NCBI GenBank assembly: GCA_025455785.1
Contig: JALOLV010000001.1
Location: 1 to 32,471 of the forward strand
Source of the DNA: Spirosomataceae bacterium
Lineage (GTDB): Bacteria > Bacteroidota > Bacteroidia > Cytophagales > Spirosomataceae
Reading direction: 5' to 3'
Length of the DNA stretch: 32,471 bases
This document shows positions 9,681-16,284 of this stretch, piece after piece. The notes below the pieces were generated by a model. It saw only the letters and a program-made list of their open reading frames with translations. It was not told the DNA's origin and searched no databases. How positions within the stretch are numbered: the stretch's first letter is position 1; each line of letters starts with the position of its first letter. A program made the translations under genes and the position numbers.

Positions 9681-9985
9681 AAGAAAATGGATTAAAGTTT
9701 GACATGTGTATTTGTATAGCGACTTTTTGGGTTCGGTGAAAATAAAAAGCGTGTCGTGTCTTCTACTTTGTTGCTCTGGGGGTCAAATCCCTTGTACGCA
9801 AAGTAAAGCCACGCCCACGCAAACCGTAGGCGTTTGCTTTAACTCTCCTGCGTACATTTTTTTGACCTTTGAGCAACAGGACTGTTAAGCTAAACGCTAT
9901 GATAATTTTAGTGTGTGGCTATAAAATTGAGATGTAAATTACTCAATTAAGTAACACAATTCCAAAAGAATTTATTTTTCGGCAT
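9681..9985. other. Intergenic region upstream of rhs, mostly a long rod-like palindrome
   Basis: This 305-bp gap separates the end of the TIR operon from the rhs start codon. It contains the 108-bp nested palindrome described separately. I see no credible gene: the 60-codon plus-strand ORF at 9706-9888 merely crosses the palindrome. The rhs promoter should lie here on the minus strand, but I could not pick one box convincingly. Confidence 0.6.
9770..9877. repeat. 108-bp nested inverted repeat (rod-like structure)
   Basis: Arms pair from outside in: GTTGCTC (9770) with GAGCAAC (9871); GGTCAAA (9781) with TTTGACC (9861); GTACGCA (9794) with TGCGTAC (9849); then AAAGC/GCTTT and ACGCC/GGCGT near the centre. 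At least five stems stack with small bulges, and the segment is visibly more GC-rich than its surroundings. It could be a structured 5' leader of the rhs mRNA, an insulator behind the TIR operon, or a palindromic repetitive element. Single-stranded DNA could fold the same way. Confidence 0.7.
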
Positions 9986-10648
9986 TTATATTTCGTTTTT
10001 TATAAACCTTCTTAATTCAACAGAATATACAAGTAAAATGTCATTTACTTGTTTTAATGAACTGACTAATTCTTGATAATTTGGATATAATTTTTGTATT
10101 TCTTGTGGTGTTTTATTTTTATTCTCATTATCCTCTGAATGATTGGTATACCATTTTTTAAATTTTGCTTGGTGTTCAGTTAAATGAGGTCTAAGTCCTT
10201 TATTTAGTATATCAGTAGTTAGTTCTATAAGTTTATCTGATGCTGAACTTTTTTGTAGTAACTCGCCAGAAATGTTTTTCAGTTCTTGCCTGATTACTTG
10301 AAATAATGAGTACCAAGAATTATAGACCTCAATTATTAAGTCATGGTTTTCATCGAATGGGAGTGCTGCTTTTCTCGTTATTAGCTCAACGTATATTTTA
10401 TGTGCTATTTCGAGATTTGTAAAGTTTCGCACAATATCATATTCAACTTCTCCTCCTCCCACACTGACTTTCATTTTAACAGGGATAATTTGCGAATAAT
10501 GATTGTTTTTACTTTTGACAGATTTAATTATCAGCCAAATAATCAAACCTATAACGGATAATATAAAAACAATAAATAAACTTATTTGTATTGTAAAACC
10601 CCAGGTTTCGGGGTTGAAAGAAAGGTCGATTATCTTTATATCATTCAT
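9986..10648 (-). CDS. Single-pass membrane protein, last gene of the TIR/nucleotide operon (220 aa)
   Basis: The ATG at 10648 (MNDIKIIDLSFNPETWG) is preferred over the TTG used by the ORF track. It lies inside the end of the Nmad2 gene (ATGAATGA overlap), implying coupled translation. One strong transmembrane segment covers residues about 16-42 (IQISLFIVFILSVIGLIIWLI) and is followed by a basic stop-transfer stretch. The cytoplasmic part of about 175 residues starts with a short beta segment (MKVSVGGGEVEYDIV) and becomes strongly helical. I recognise no family. As the only membrane protein of a TIR-containing operon it could be a membrane-acting effector or a sensor; that is inference from context. 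Confidence 0.7.
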   Translation of the reverse strand: MNDIKIIDLSFNPETWGFTIQISLFIVFILSVIGLIIWLIIKSVKSKNNHYSQIIPVKMKVSVGGGEVEYDIVRNFTNLEIAHKIYVELITRKAALPFDENHDLIIEVYNSWYSLFQVIRQELKNISGELLQKSSASDKLIELTTDILNKGLRPHLTEHQAKFKKWYTNHSEDNENKNKTPQEIQKLYPNYQELVSSLKQVNDILLVYSVELRRFIKNEI

Positions 10649-11270
10649 TGTAGCTATATCGTTCAAAGTTTTCGTTAAAACTTATCGGGTCGGCGTGAAT
10701 ACCCATTTCAAATTTTGAAAGCCAATCTAAAAAGCTATTAATTTCTTCAAAGTTAGTAATCGTTTTATACCCCTGACCCTTTTTTAGAAAAGATTCGTGC
10801 AACTGTTCAGGAAGTTTACGAGCAAGTCTTCCAAAATAATAAAAATTTTCTGATACTAAGACAAAGGAACTTTTAGTATCTCGTGCGATATTTACACTAT
10901 TCGGACTACCATCTTCATTACTATGATGAGAGTTTTGTTGAATCCAAATATCGTTCTCCTTGTGATAGATATTATCTCCATACATTTGGACTAAACTACC
11001 ATTAATTACGGGTTTTTTTAATTCAAATCGAGAATCTTCCCAATATTGATTATACGTTAATTTTTCATCTACCCTCATAGCATAGACTAACTTACCCTCA
11101 AAATCACCATCACTTCCTGCAATGTCTTTGCCACCTGTTCCGATAATCCAATCACCAACATTTGCATTTTGTCTTATATCTGCTTTACATGTTGCAAGTG
11201 TACATAAACCATTAAAAGGATTTGGGGCAAACCCATAATCACGAACAATGACATAAGAATATATTTTCAT
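10641..11270 (-). CDS. Nmad2-family protein (nucleotide modification associated domain 2, 209 aa)
   Basis: The start is ATG 11270 (MKIYSYVIVRDYGFAPNPF), 2 bp after the TIR stop; the track's TTG start adds three residues inside the TIR gene. Conserved-looking blocks are GFAPNPFNGLCTLATCKADIR (about residues 13-33), GDWIIGTGGKD, KLVYAMRVDEKLTYNQYW, YGDNIYH and FYYFGR. These are what I recall of the Nmad2 family, a domain named for its gene neighbourhoods with enzymes that modify DNA bases or nucleotides. Its biochemical role is not established. An RNA/nucleotide-binding PUA/ASCH-like fold is plausible because of the small beta-rich N-terminal half, but I cannot show it. The gene overlaps the following membrane-protein gene by 8 nt. 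Confidence 0.75.
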   Translation of the reverse strand: MKIYSYVIVRDYGFAPNPFNGLCTLATCKADIRQNANVGDWIIGTGGKDIAGSDGDFEGKLVYAMRVDEKLTYNQYWEDSRFELKKPVINGSLVQMYGDNIYHKENDIWIQQNSHHSNEDGSPNSVNIARDTKSSFVLVSENFYYFGRLARKLPEQLHESFLKKGQGYKTITNFEEINSFLDWLSKFEMGIHADPISFNENFERYSYNE

Positions 11271-11272
11271 AC

Positions 11273-11767
11273 TTAACAATTACTAACGATTCGTGTAAAA
11301 GGACTATTCCATGAAGAGTTTTCTCCATCTTCCCATTTAGGAGGTGTCCCACCGCCCTCCAATGCTTCAATTATTTTATTACCTGTCCATCCAACCATTG
11401 CATGGCCATATTTTGCAAGTTTTTCGGGAATATCAGATTGTCCAGCACCATTAATATAGACGCCTACTATACGTTTACCTTTTTTGTGAGCTTGTTCAAT
11501 CTCCCAATCAACCCATGGTCTTGTATGTGTTTCTGGACCAACTAAAACAATGACTGTACCAGACCAGTGTATTCTAAGTCGAAGCAGTCTTTTAATGTAA
11601 TCGGGGTTTGATGCTTGATTCGGCTTTGTGCTATCAATAGAGCTATTTTTAAGCTGATACCCTCTATTACGCAATAGTGTTTTTAATCGCCCTATATGTT
11701 CTTCATCTTGCCCAAAATGACTTATGAAAACATTTTTTGCTTTGCGTTTTATTTTATCTCCAACCAT
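11273..11767 (-). CDS. TIR-like (ThsB/DUF1863-type) protein (164 aa)
   Basis: KNVFISHFGQDEEHIGRLKTLLRNRG (residues 11-36) is the first strand and helix of a TIR-like domain. VIVLVGPETHTRPWVDWEIEQA (72-93) is the segment that carries the catalytic glutamate in NAD-consuming TIRs, with Glu89 the best candidate. KRIVGVYI (98-105) is the next core strand. Overall it matches the Thoeris ThsB/MTH538 TIR-like family, whose members make or cleave NAD-derived molecules during phage defence. The gene is 2 bp after Nmad1 and 2 bp before Nmad2, so it is co-expressed with nucleotide-modifying proteins rather than with a ThsA. No ThsA-type SIR2/SLOG protein is in the window, so canonical Thoeris is excluded here. 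Confidence 0.85.
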   Translation of the reverse strand: MVGDKIKRKAKNVFISHFGQDEEHIGRLKTLLRNRGYQLKNSSIDSTKPNQASNPDYIKRLLRLRIHWSGTVIVLVGPETHTRPWVDWEIEQAHKKGKRIVGVYINGAGQSDIPEKLAKYGHAMVGWTGNKIIEALEGGGTPPKWEDGENSSWNSPFTRIVSNC

Positions 11768-11769
11768 TT

Positions 11770-12057
11770 TTAGACTTGTTTATCTTCATCAATAATAATT
11801 AACCCAATTATTGCATATCCGATAATATCTCTCAATGTATCTTCAATACTTTCAAAGTTAGGCGTCTCATTTTTAAGTGATTTTTCTACAAGGGTTTTAT
11901 ACCGACTAACTTTATCCCACAGGTGTACCATATTACCCAACATTCCTAAATCAAAACTTGCTCCCCCATAATCTTGATTTTTTTGAATTAAGATTTTTAT
12001 TATTTCATCTGTTATTAGCCTAACTTTTTCCTCTGTCATTGGATTATGTCGTTTCAT
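11770..12057 (-). CDS. Nmad1 / DUF1599-family protein (95 aa)
   Basis: A small all-helical protein with KNQDYGGASFD (26-36), WDKVSRY (47-53) and ESIEDTLRDIIGYAIIGL (69-86). This pattern (KNxDYG, DKxxR, ED-LxDxxxYA) is characteristic of DUF1599, also called nucleotide modification associated domain 1, and resembles the helical folds of MazG-like NTP pyrophosphatases. Acidic and basic residues suitable for metal and phosphate contacts are present, but the substrate is unknown. The start ATG (12055-12057) overlaps the end of the thymidylate-synthase-like gene by 14 nt. The TIR gene follows after 2 bp. Confidence 0.75.
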   Translation of the reverse strand: MKRHNPMTEEKVRLITDEIIKILIQKNQDYGGASFDLGMLGNMVHLWDKVSRYKTLVEKSLKNETPNFESIEDTLRDIIGYAIIGLIIIDEDKQV

Positions 12058-13057
12058 AGCTTAATTGATTTAAAATTGGATTAGCGAATTTAGGTTTTTT
12101 ATTTAGATTAAACTTATAAAAGACTTTTGCCCAATCATTTAGAAAATCATCATTAAAATAAGGCTCAGAGTCTAATAGTTTCAATCGGGTTTTTTCTTCG
12201 TATTTCTCTAATTCTTTAATTTTTTCATTAAACTCTGAAAGGTTGGAAAAGGTGGGTGTGGAATAGTCGAAATGATTATCTATTGGGTTTTTGATTTTTG
12301 CCATTTCAACAACCATTGGCTTAAAATCATCATAGAAATGGAAGTTATTAACAATATGGTAGTATTCTCCAATTGGGATGTTTAGAATATATGAGAAATA
12401 TTCTTGAATAAATGTAAAATTAAAAATATTTACCCCACTTGCCCCCCAAATGAAATCATTTGAACGCATATGAGTTATTAAATTAAGCCGATTATCTTTC
12501 GATAGAATAAATTGTAAACTAACAGTACATGGAAAATCTTTTGTGGTTTTTAAATGTCCATTCTCATCGAAACAATCTTTTGTTGGGTCTTCAATTGTAA
12601 TAATTGCTTGGCGTGTAGTTTTCTCTTTTTGAAAGCTCTTCTCTACAAAATCAAATTGGTCAATTACTCCAACTTTGTCAAGGATACTAATTCTATTTTT
12701 ATCAATTTTGTAATCATTAAGGATACCATTTCTATATCTTATTCTTGCCCCATATCCAGCCCTCATATAATCATTTTCAGCATATTCGTAAAGTTTTTTT
12801 GCATAATGCCCAATTAAAGACATATCATTCCTACCAAGCCCAATCCAGAGTGATTCAGCATAAGGTAAGCTGAACTTCCACTTCCGTGGACTTATTGTCA
12901 CTAATCGAGCTTTTGGGTTACTAATTTTTATTATTACTGGTTCTGGGAGTTCATAGCAAATATGATTTCGTACATTTCTTATTTGATAATTTGACAGCAA
13001 AAGGTCGGACATCCCTACTAAAAAAGAGTTAATTCCGTTGAATTCATAGGTTTGCAT
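12044..13057 (-). CDS. Thymidylate synthase-like / pyrimidine hydroxymethylase-like enzyme (337 aa)
   Basis: TS-fold signatures are visible. AESLWIG (67-73) has Glu68 in the position of the catalytic glutamate. FPCTVSLQF (175-183) has the nucleophile Cys177. RSND (198-201) is the phosphate-binding motif. GASGVN (205-210) has Asn210 near the residue that reads the pyrimidine. NNFHFY (237-242) matches the conserved His/Tyr pair. The Asn, if correctly aligned, favours a uracil- over a cytosine-type substrate, but the loop is one residue longer than in E. coli ThyA. The enzyme is therefore expected to methylate or hydroxymethylate dUMP. It overlaps the upstream kinase-like gene by 40 nt; ATG 13012 would remove the overlap but trims 15 plausible N-terminal residues. 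It is unlikely to be the housekeeping ThyA because the sequence is divergent and lies in a dedicated operon. Confidence 0.8.
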   Translation of the reverse strand: MQTYEFNGINSFLVGMSDLLLSNYQIRNVRNHICYELPEPVIIKISNPKARLVTISPRKWKFSLPYAESLWIGLGRNDMSLIGHYAKKLYEYAENDYMRAGYGARIRYRNGILNDYKIDKNRISILDKVGVIDQFDFVEKSFQKEKTTRQAIITIEDPTKDCFDENGHLKTTKDFPCTVSLQFILSKDNRLNLITHMRSNDFIWGASGVNIFNFTFIQEYFSYILNIPIGEYYHIVNNFHFYDDFKPMVVEMAKIKNPIDNHFDYSTPTFSNLSEFNEKIKELEKYEEKTRLKLLDSEPYFNDDFLNDWAKVFYKFNLNKKPKFANPILNQLSYETT

Positions 13058-14025
13058 GGTTCTATCCTTTCATTTATTCCCCATTTGGGTGGAAAAAAGT
13101 AATTAATTTGGTTCAGATTAGGGGAATTATATTTTTGTTTAATTCTAACATTATCTACTTGCAAACTCGGTAATGCAACTCTTAGATATTTATCTGTTTC
13201 GCAAAAACAATTTTGAAGGTCTATTAGTGTTAAATCTCTTCCAAATAAGTTAGAAAAACTTGTGTAACCGAATTCTTTTTGATATTTTTCAAAATTATCC
13301 TGCGTGTACTTAATAGCATCTTCCAAGCTATTTTTTCCTAAATCTTCAAAGCACTTTTTTATGCCTCTAACAGCACCTATACCAGCCTTAACAAAAGAGT
13401 TTTCATCAAAGTTTATTACTGGAGAATAATTTAGGTCTATTGAATATTGATAAGCTAAAAAATCGCCAATAAAAGAGCAATCATTCAATATATTATAAAC
13501 TTTTTCTAATGATTTGGCTGTAATTATTTTTTTTATTTTTTCACTTTTCATAATCTCAGTTTCGACCATTTTTAACCATTTTTCGTGTTTTGAATCAAAA
13601 TGGTCATATTTTCTATGCGAGCCAGTCATCATGTAAGCATTGTTAAAAATAGGTTTATTTTTAATACGTTCAGCAAGTAATGAAGAGATTTTATCGACAT
13701 TAAAATTTGATGTATTAAGCGGTCCAATCCGATTTTCTAAATACTCCCATGTTTCTATTTTATTGAAAATTTTGAATACTAATATTCTCAGGATAATATC
13801 TTCTTCTTTCATTTTTGTACAATCAACACCGTATATTACATTACTAATTAAGTATTGACTAACCCTATCACATGCCCTATAAACATTCGTAAATTTATTA
13901 TTTGCGAGAATTTTATCTTTTGAGAATGGGTAGTTTTCACCATTACATTTTTTCCAAAAAATGTTCATTCTTTCTTGCACAAAATAGAAATAATACTTGT
14001 ATGCTTCGGGTCTAATCTTTATCAT
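13018..14025 (-). CDS. 5-hmdU DNA kinase-like helical protein (HMUDK_hel type, 335 aa)
   Basis: The N-terminal pattern YFYFVQERMNIFWKK (11-26) followed by NNKFTNVYRACDRVSQYLI (42-60) is what I recall of the helical domain of phage 5-hydroxymethyl-dUridine DNA kinases and related thymine-hypermodification proteins. LGRDL, GAVRGIKK and the C-terminal YFFPPKWG further fit that family. It is essentially all-helical, and I see no P-loop, so it may be the helical/glycosylase-like part acting on modified pyrimidines rather than a complete kinase. It is the first gene of the operon. Its start lies 18 bp from the end of a MITE-like element, so transcription must begin inside or beyond that element. 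A neighbouring TS-like gene matches the phage pairing of hydroxymethylation with further modification. Confidence 0.65.
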   Translation of the reverse strand: MIKIRPEAYKYYFYFVQERMNIFWKKCNGENYPFSKDKILANNKFTNVYRACDRVSQYLISNVIYGVDCTKMKEEDIILRILVFKIFNKIETWEYLENRIGPLNTSNFNVDKISSLLAERIKNKPIFNNAYMMTGSHRKYDHFDSKHEKWLKMVETEIMKSEKIKKIITAKSLEKVYNILNDCSFIGDFLAYQYSIDLNYSPVINFDENSFVKAGIGAVRGIKKCFEDLGKNSLEDAIKYTQDNFEKYQKEFGYTSFSNLFGRDLTLIDLQNCFCETDKYLRVALPSLQVDNVRIKQKYNSPNLNQINYFFPPKWGINERIEPCKPMNSTELTLF

Positions 14026-14043
14026 TTTGAAAGTTGAGTTTAT

Positions 14044-14443
14044 GGGTATAATTAAGCATTTAGGTGTAAAGTTACAAGGTAAAAATATAATACGCTTATA
14101 ATCAGCAAGTTAAGCCTTTAAATGTCATTTTTTAATATTTCAACAAAAATGAATAATTTATACAAAAAATTTGATTGTTTGTTTTGTATAAAATAAAAGA
14201 ACGTTTGGTATAAACAGGATTTGCATAAAAATGACTTTATTTTTATGCAAAAAGTGTTTAAAAATATTCATTTTATAACTTTCTTGTAACAAATCTAAAT
14301 TTAAAACTCGTTTCTTAAAGCATTTCAGTACTCAATATCATCAAACTAAAAACAATAAAGCATCTTTTTGAATATAAACTATTGATAATAAATCAATTAC
14401 ATAGGTTTCATGTAACTTTACGCCTAAATGTTTAGGAACACCC
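14044..14443. mobile_element. MITE-like element, copy 1 (400 bp)
   Basis: The ends are GGGTATAATTAAGCATTTAG at 14044 and, inverted, GGGTGTTCCTAAACATTTAG at 14443. The two ends share the core TAAACATTTAGGCGTAAA (with substitutions) and a small CCTAAA/TTTAGG palindrome. The interior has no gene but carries a hairpin with 13-bp arms (TTTGCATAAAAAT at 14220). Nearly the whole element recurs in inverted orientation at 31816-32181. This copy has 34 extra bases (about 14319-14352) between two AAAGCAT repeats. The flanking 4-mers (TTAT, TACG) do not match, so one flank has been rearranged. No transposase for it is in the window, and the IS family is not assigned. Confidence 0.8.
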
Positions 14444-14449
14444 TACGTT

Positions 14450-14988
14450 GGTATTACGATTTAATCTCTGGTATTTCGTTGTAATACGTCTGGTGTTACG
14501 ATTTAATCGTTTGGTATTACGTGTAATATGTCGGTATTACGATTTAATACGTCGGTATTACGCTGTATTACGTCTGGTATTACGTCGGTATTACGATTTA
14601 ATACATCGGTATTACGATTTAATACGTCTGATATTACGATTTAATCTCTGGTATTACGCTGTAATATGTCGGTATTACGATTTAATACGTCGGTATTACG
14701 ATTTAATACGTCGGTATTACGCTGTATTACGTCTGGTATTACGCTGTAATACGTCGGTATTACGCTGTAATACGTCGGTATTACGATTTAATACGTCGGT
14801 ATTACGCTGTATTACGTCTGGTATTACGCTGTATTACGTCTGGTATTACGCTGTAATACGTCGGTATTACGATTTAATACATCGGTATTACGCTGTAATA
14901 CGTCGGTATTACGTTTGGTATTACGTCGGTATTACGCTGTATTACGTCTGGTATTACGTTGTATTACATCGGTATTAGACGGTATTAT
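14450..14988. repeat. Degenerate tandem array of 21-bp (2 x ~10.5) repeats
   Basis: About 25 units begin GGTATTACG. Three main versions alternate: ...ATTTAATACGTC, ...CTGTAATACGTC and ...CTGTATTACGTCT. Occasional half units of 11-12 bp (GGTATTACGTC) show that each unit is a doubled 10-11-bp motif. In the CTGTAATAC version the unit is a perfect palindrome GTATTAC-GCT-GTAATAC; in the CTGTATTAC version the same half-sites are direct. The last copies encode the final three residues of the serine recombinase. Spacing of one helical turn per half-site suggests a protein-binding array. It is not CRISPR because there are no unique spacers, and the 176-aa ORF through it is an artefact of a stop-free repeat. 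Confidence 0.85.
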
Positions 14989-15583
14989 GCTTTTTTAAGT
15001 AATTATATACTGTCCCATAGGCTACACCTGCACGAATACTTATCTGGTTCATTGATAATCCTTGTTTTTGTAATTCAAGGATTTCGTTGAGTTTATGTAT
15101 AGGTAGCTTCGGTCTCGAAATATTCTTACCTTGTACTTTGGCTCTTTGCATTCCTGCCTTTACTCGCTGACTTATCAACGAACTCTCAAATTGTGCCAAA
15201 GAAGCCATGACATGAAAAATCAATTCACCCGTTGGGGTTGTGGTGTCAATGTTTTCTTGGTAAGAAATGAAATCTACTCCCAAAGTCTGAAACTCTTTCA
15301 GGGCATTGACCAATGCTTGAGTCGAACGGGCAAATCGGTCGTATCGCCATACTAACACAACATCCAGTTTGCGTTTTTTGGCAGCATCCATCATCTGTTT
15401 GTATTGGGTTCGTTCTTGGGTAGTCCCCGAGGCATAATCTACGTACTCTCCCACAATTTCAAAGTTTCGCCTTTGGGCATATTCTCTCAATTGTAAAAGT
15501 TGGGTTTCGGGGTCTTGTGTTTTGTCGGTAGTAGATACCCTTGCATAGAGGGCAACACGATAATTTTTTGGGGTTTGATACAT
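14975..15583 (-). CDS. Small serine recombinase (resolvase/invertase family, ~202 aa)
   Basis: RVALYARVSTTDKTQDPETQ contains the catalytic serine (VST). VVLVWRYDRFARST (the RxDRxxRS-type motif) and ASLAQFESSLISQRVKAGM (catalytic/E-helix region) complete the domain. A short C-terminal helix-turn-helix (LSMNQISIRAGVAYGTVYNYL) binds DNA, as in Tn3/gamma-delta resolvases and Gin/Hin invertases. ATG 15583 (MYQTPKNYRVALYARV) is preferred over the TTG five codons upstream used by the track. On a plasmid it would resolve multimers, or it could invert or integrate DNA. Its last codons are made from the tandem repeat that follows, so array and gene have evolved together or collided. Confidence 0.9.
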   Translation of the reverse strand: MYQTPKNYRVALYARVSTTDKTQDPETQLLQLREYAQRRNFEIVGEYVDYASGTTQERTQYKQMMDAAKKRKLDVVLVWRYDRFARSTQALVNALKEFQTLGVDFISYQENIDTTTPTGELIFHVMASLAQFESSLISQRVKAGMQRAKVQGKNISRPKLPIHKLNEILELQKQGLSMNQISIRAGVAYGTVYNYLKKHNTV

Positions 15584-15925
15584 GATAATAATTATCAAAA
15601 AGGATTTCCTTTACAAAGTTCCTTTTTAATCTCGTAAACACCTCATTTTCAAGTATATTTTTTACCGAAATTTTGACACCCATTTTGATAAGTGCTTTCG
15701 ACAGATTTGACTCACTGATTTTTAAAAATATAATTTGGCAATATTATTATTAGCCAATATAATTACTTATAAAAACTCTTAATTAATGATAACAAATTCT
15801 TAACATTGGATTTGGTGCAAAAAAAAATATTTAATCTATCTTTAGATAAAAAAATAAAACCCAAAAGCCAACATAAAAATTAAAAGTCCGACAACCTAAC
15901 AAATCAGTTTTAAATCGGATGAAAC
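15584..15925. other. Divergent intergenic region between recombinase and 93-aa gene
   Basis: No gene is seen in this stretch of about 340 bp; the minus-strand ORF 15459-15683 overlaps the recombinase in another frame. It should hold two divergent promoters and possibly the recombinase site. The clearest structure is an AT-rich imperfect inverted repeat at 15731-15762 centred on TTGGC(13 bp)GCCAA. That could be a recombinase subsite or operator. Confidence 0.45.
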
Positions 15926-16207
15926 ATGTTTAAGAATGATGAAATTTTATCCATTATCATGCTCATTAGACAAAAGGTTTCTAATGAACCTGAAATAGTC
16001 ACCTCTTTAGAAAAATTATATGATTTATCGAAGGAGGTAGTCGAGCAAGAGAATGAGCCTAATTTGCGGAAAAAATTAGGTGAAAAATTTGAGAAAGTAG
16101 CCCGATTTCTATCCTATCTATTCAAGCAGTTTAATAAAAAAATTGTAATTAAAGATGAAGAGCAACTTTTTAAAGAAATAATTGATATATTAGACAAAGA
16201 TTTTTAA
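15926..16207 (+). CDS. Small helical hypothetical protein (93 aa)
   Basis: MFKNDEILSIIMLIRQKVSNEPE... is entirely helical and rich in charged residues (VVEQENEPNLRKKLGEKFEKVARFLSYLF), with no membrane segment or signal peptide. I do not recognise a family. It runs divergently from the serine recombinase and is followed after about 27 bp by a strong intrinsic terminator, so it is a single-gene transcript. It could be a small regulator or antitoxin-like protein, but nothing in the sequence proves it. Confidence 0.65.
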   Translation: MFKNDEILSIIMLIRQKVSNEPEIVTSLEKLYDLSKEVVEQENEPNLRKKLGEKFEKVARFLSYLFKQFNKKIVIKDEEQLFKEIIDILDKDF

Positions 16208-16233
16208 TTGAAACATATTTTTCATTATTACCT

Positions 16234-16278
16234 CAGAAAAGGCATAACTTGTGTTATGCCTTTTCTGTCCATTTTTTT
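16234..16278 (+). terminator. Rho-independent terminator
   Basis: Perfect 15-bp arms CAGAAAAGGCATAAC (16234-16248) and GTTATGCCTTTTCTG (16253-16267) enclose a 4-nt loop, and seven T's follow at 16272-16278. It ends transcription from the 93-aa gene. It also shows that the track's TTG start at 16249 for the next ORF lies in the hairpin loop and is not real. Confidence 0.9.
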
Positions 16279-16284
16279 ACAGAA

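Noticed and set aside
9770-9877. Integron attC site
   Set aside because: The outer ends GTTGCTC/GAGCAAC do not fit the RYYYAAC...GTTRRRY core sites, and no integron integrase is present.
9706-9888. 60-aa plus-strand ORF upstream of rhs
   Set aside because: Crosses the structured palindrome; the cysteine-rich translation is a by-product of the repeat.
11273-11767. Canonical Thoeris (thsA-thsB) system
   Set aside because: Only the ThsB-like TIR is present. No SIR2- or SLOG-containing ThsA is encoded in the window, and the neighbours are nucleotide-modification genes.
14448-14978. 176-aa ORF with RYYDLI repeats
   Set aside because: It is the translation of a stop-free tandem DNA repeat. Units of 20, 22, 11 and 12 bp shift the peptide phase, and there is no promoter or start context. 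Treated as a DNA array, not a protein.
14450-14988. CRISPR array
   Set aside because: Units are about 21 bp with no unique spacers, and no cas genes are present.
15459-15683. 74-aa minus-strand ORF upstream of the recombinase
   Set aside because: Overlaps the recombinase coding sequence out of frame and shows no recognisable protein features.
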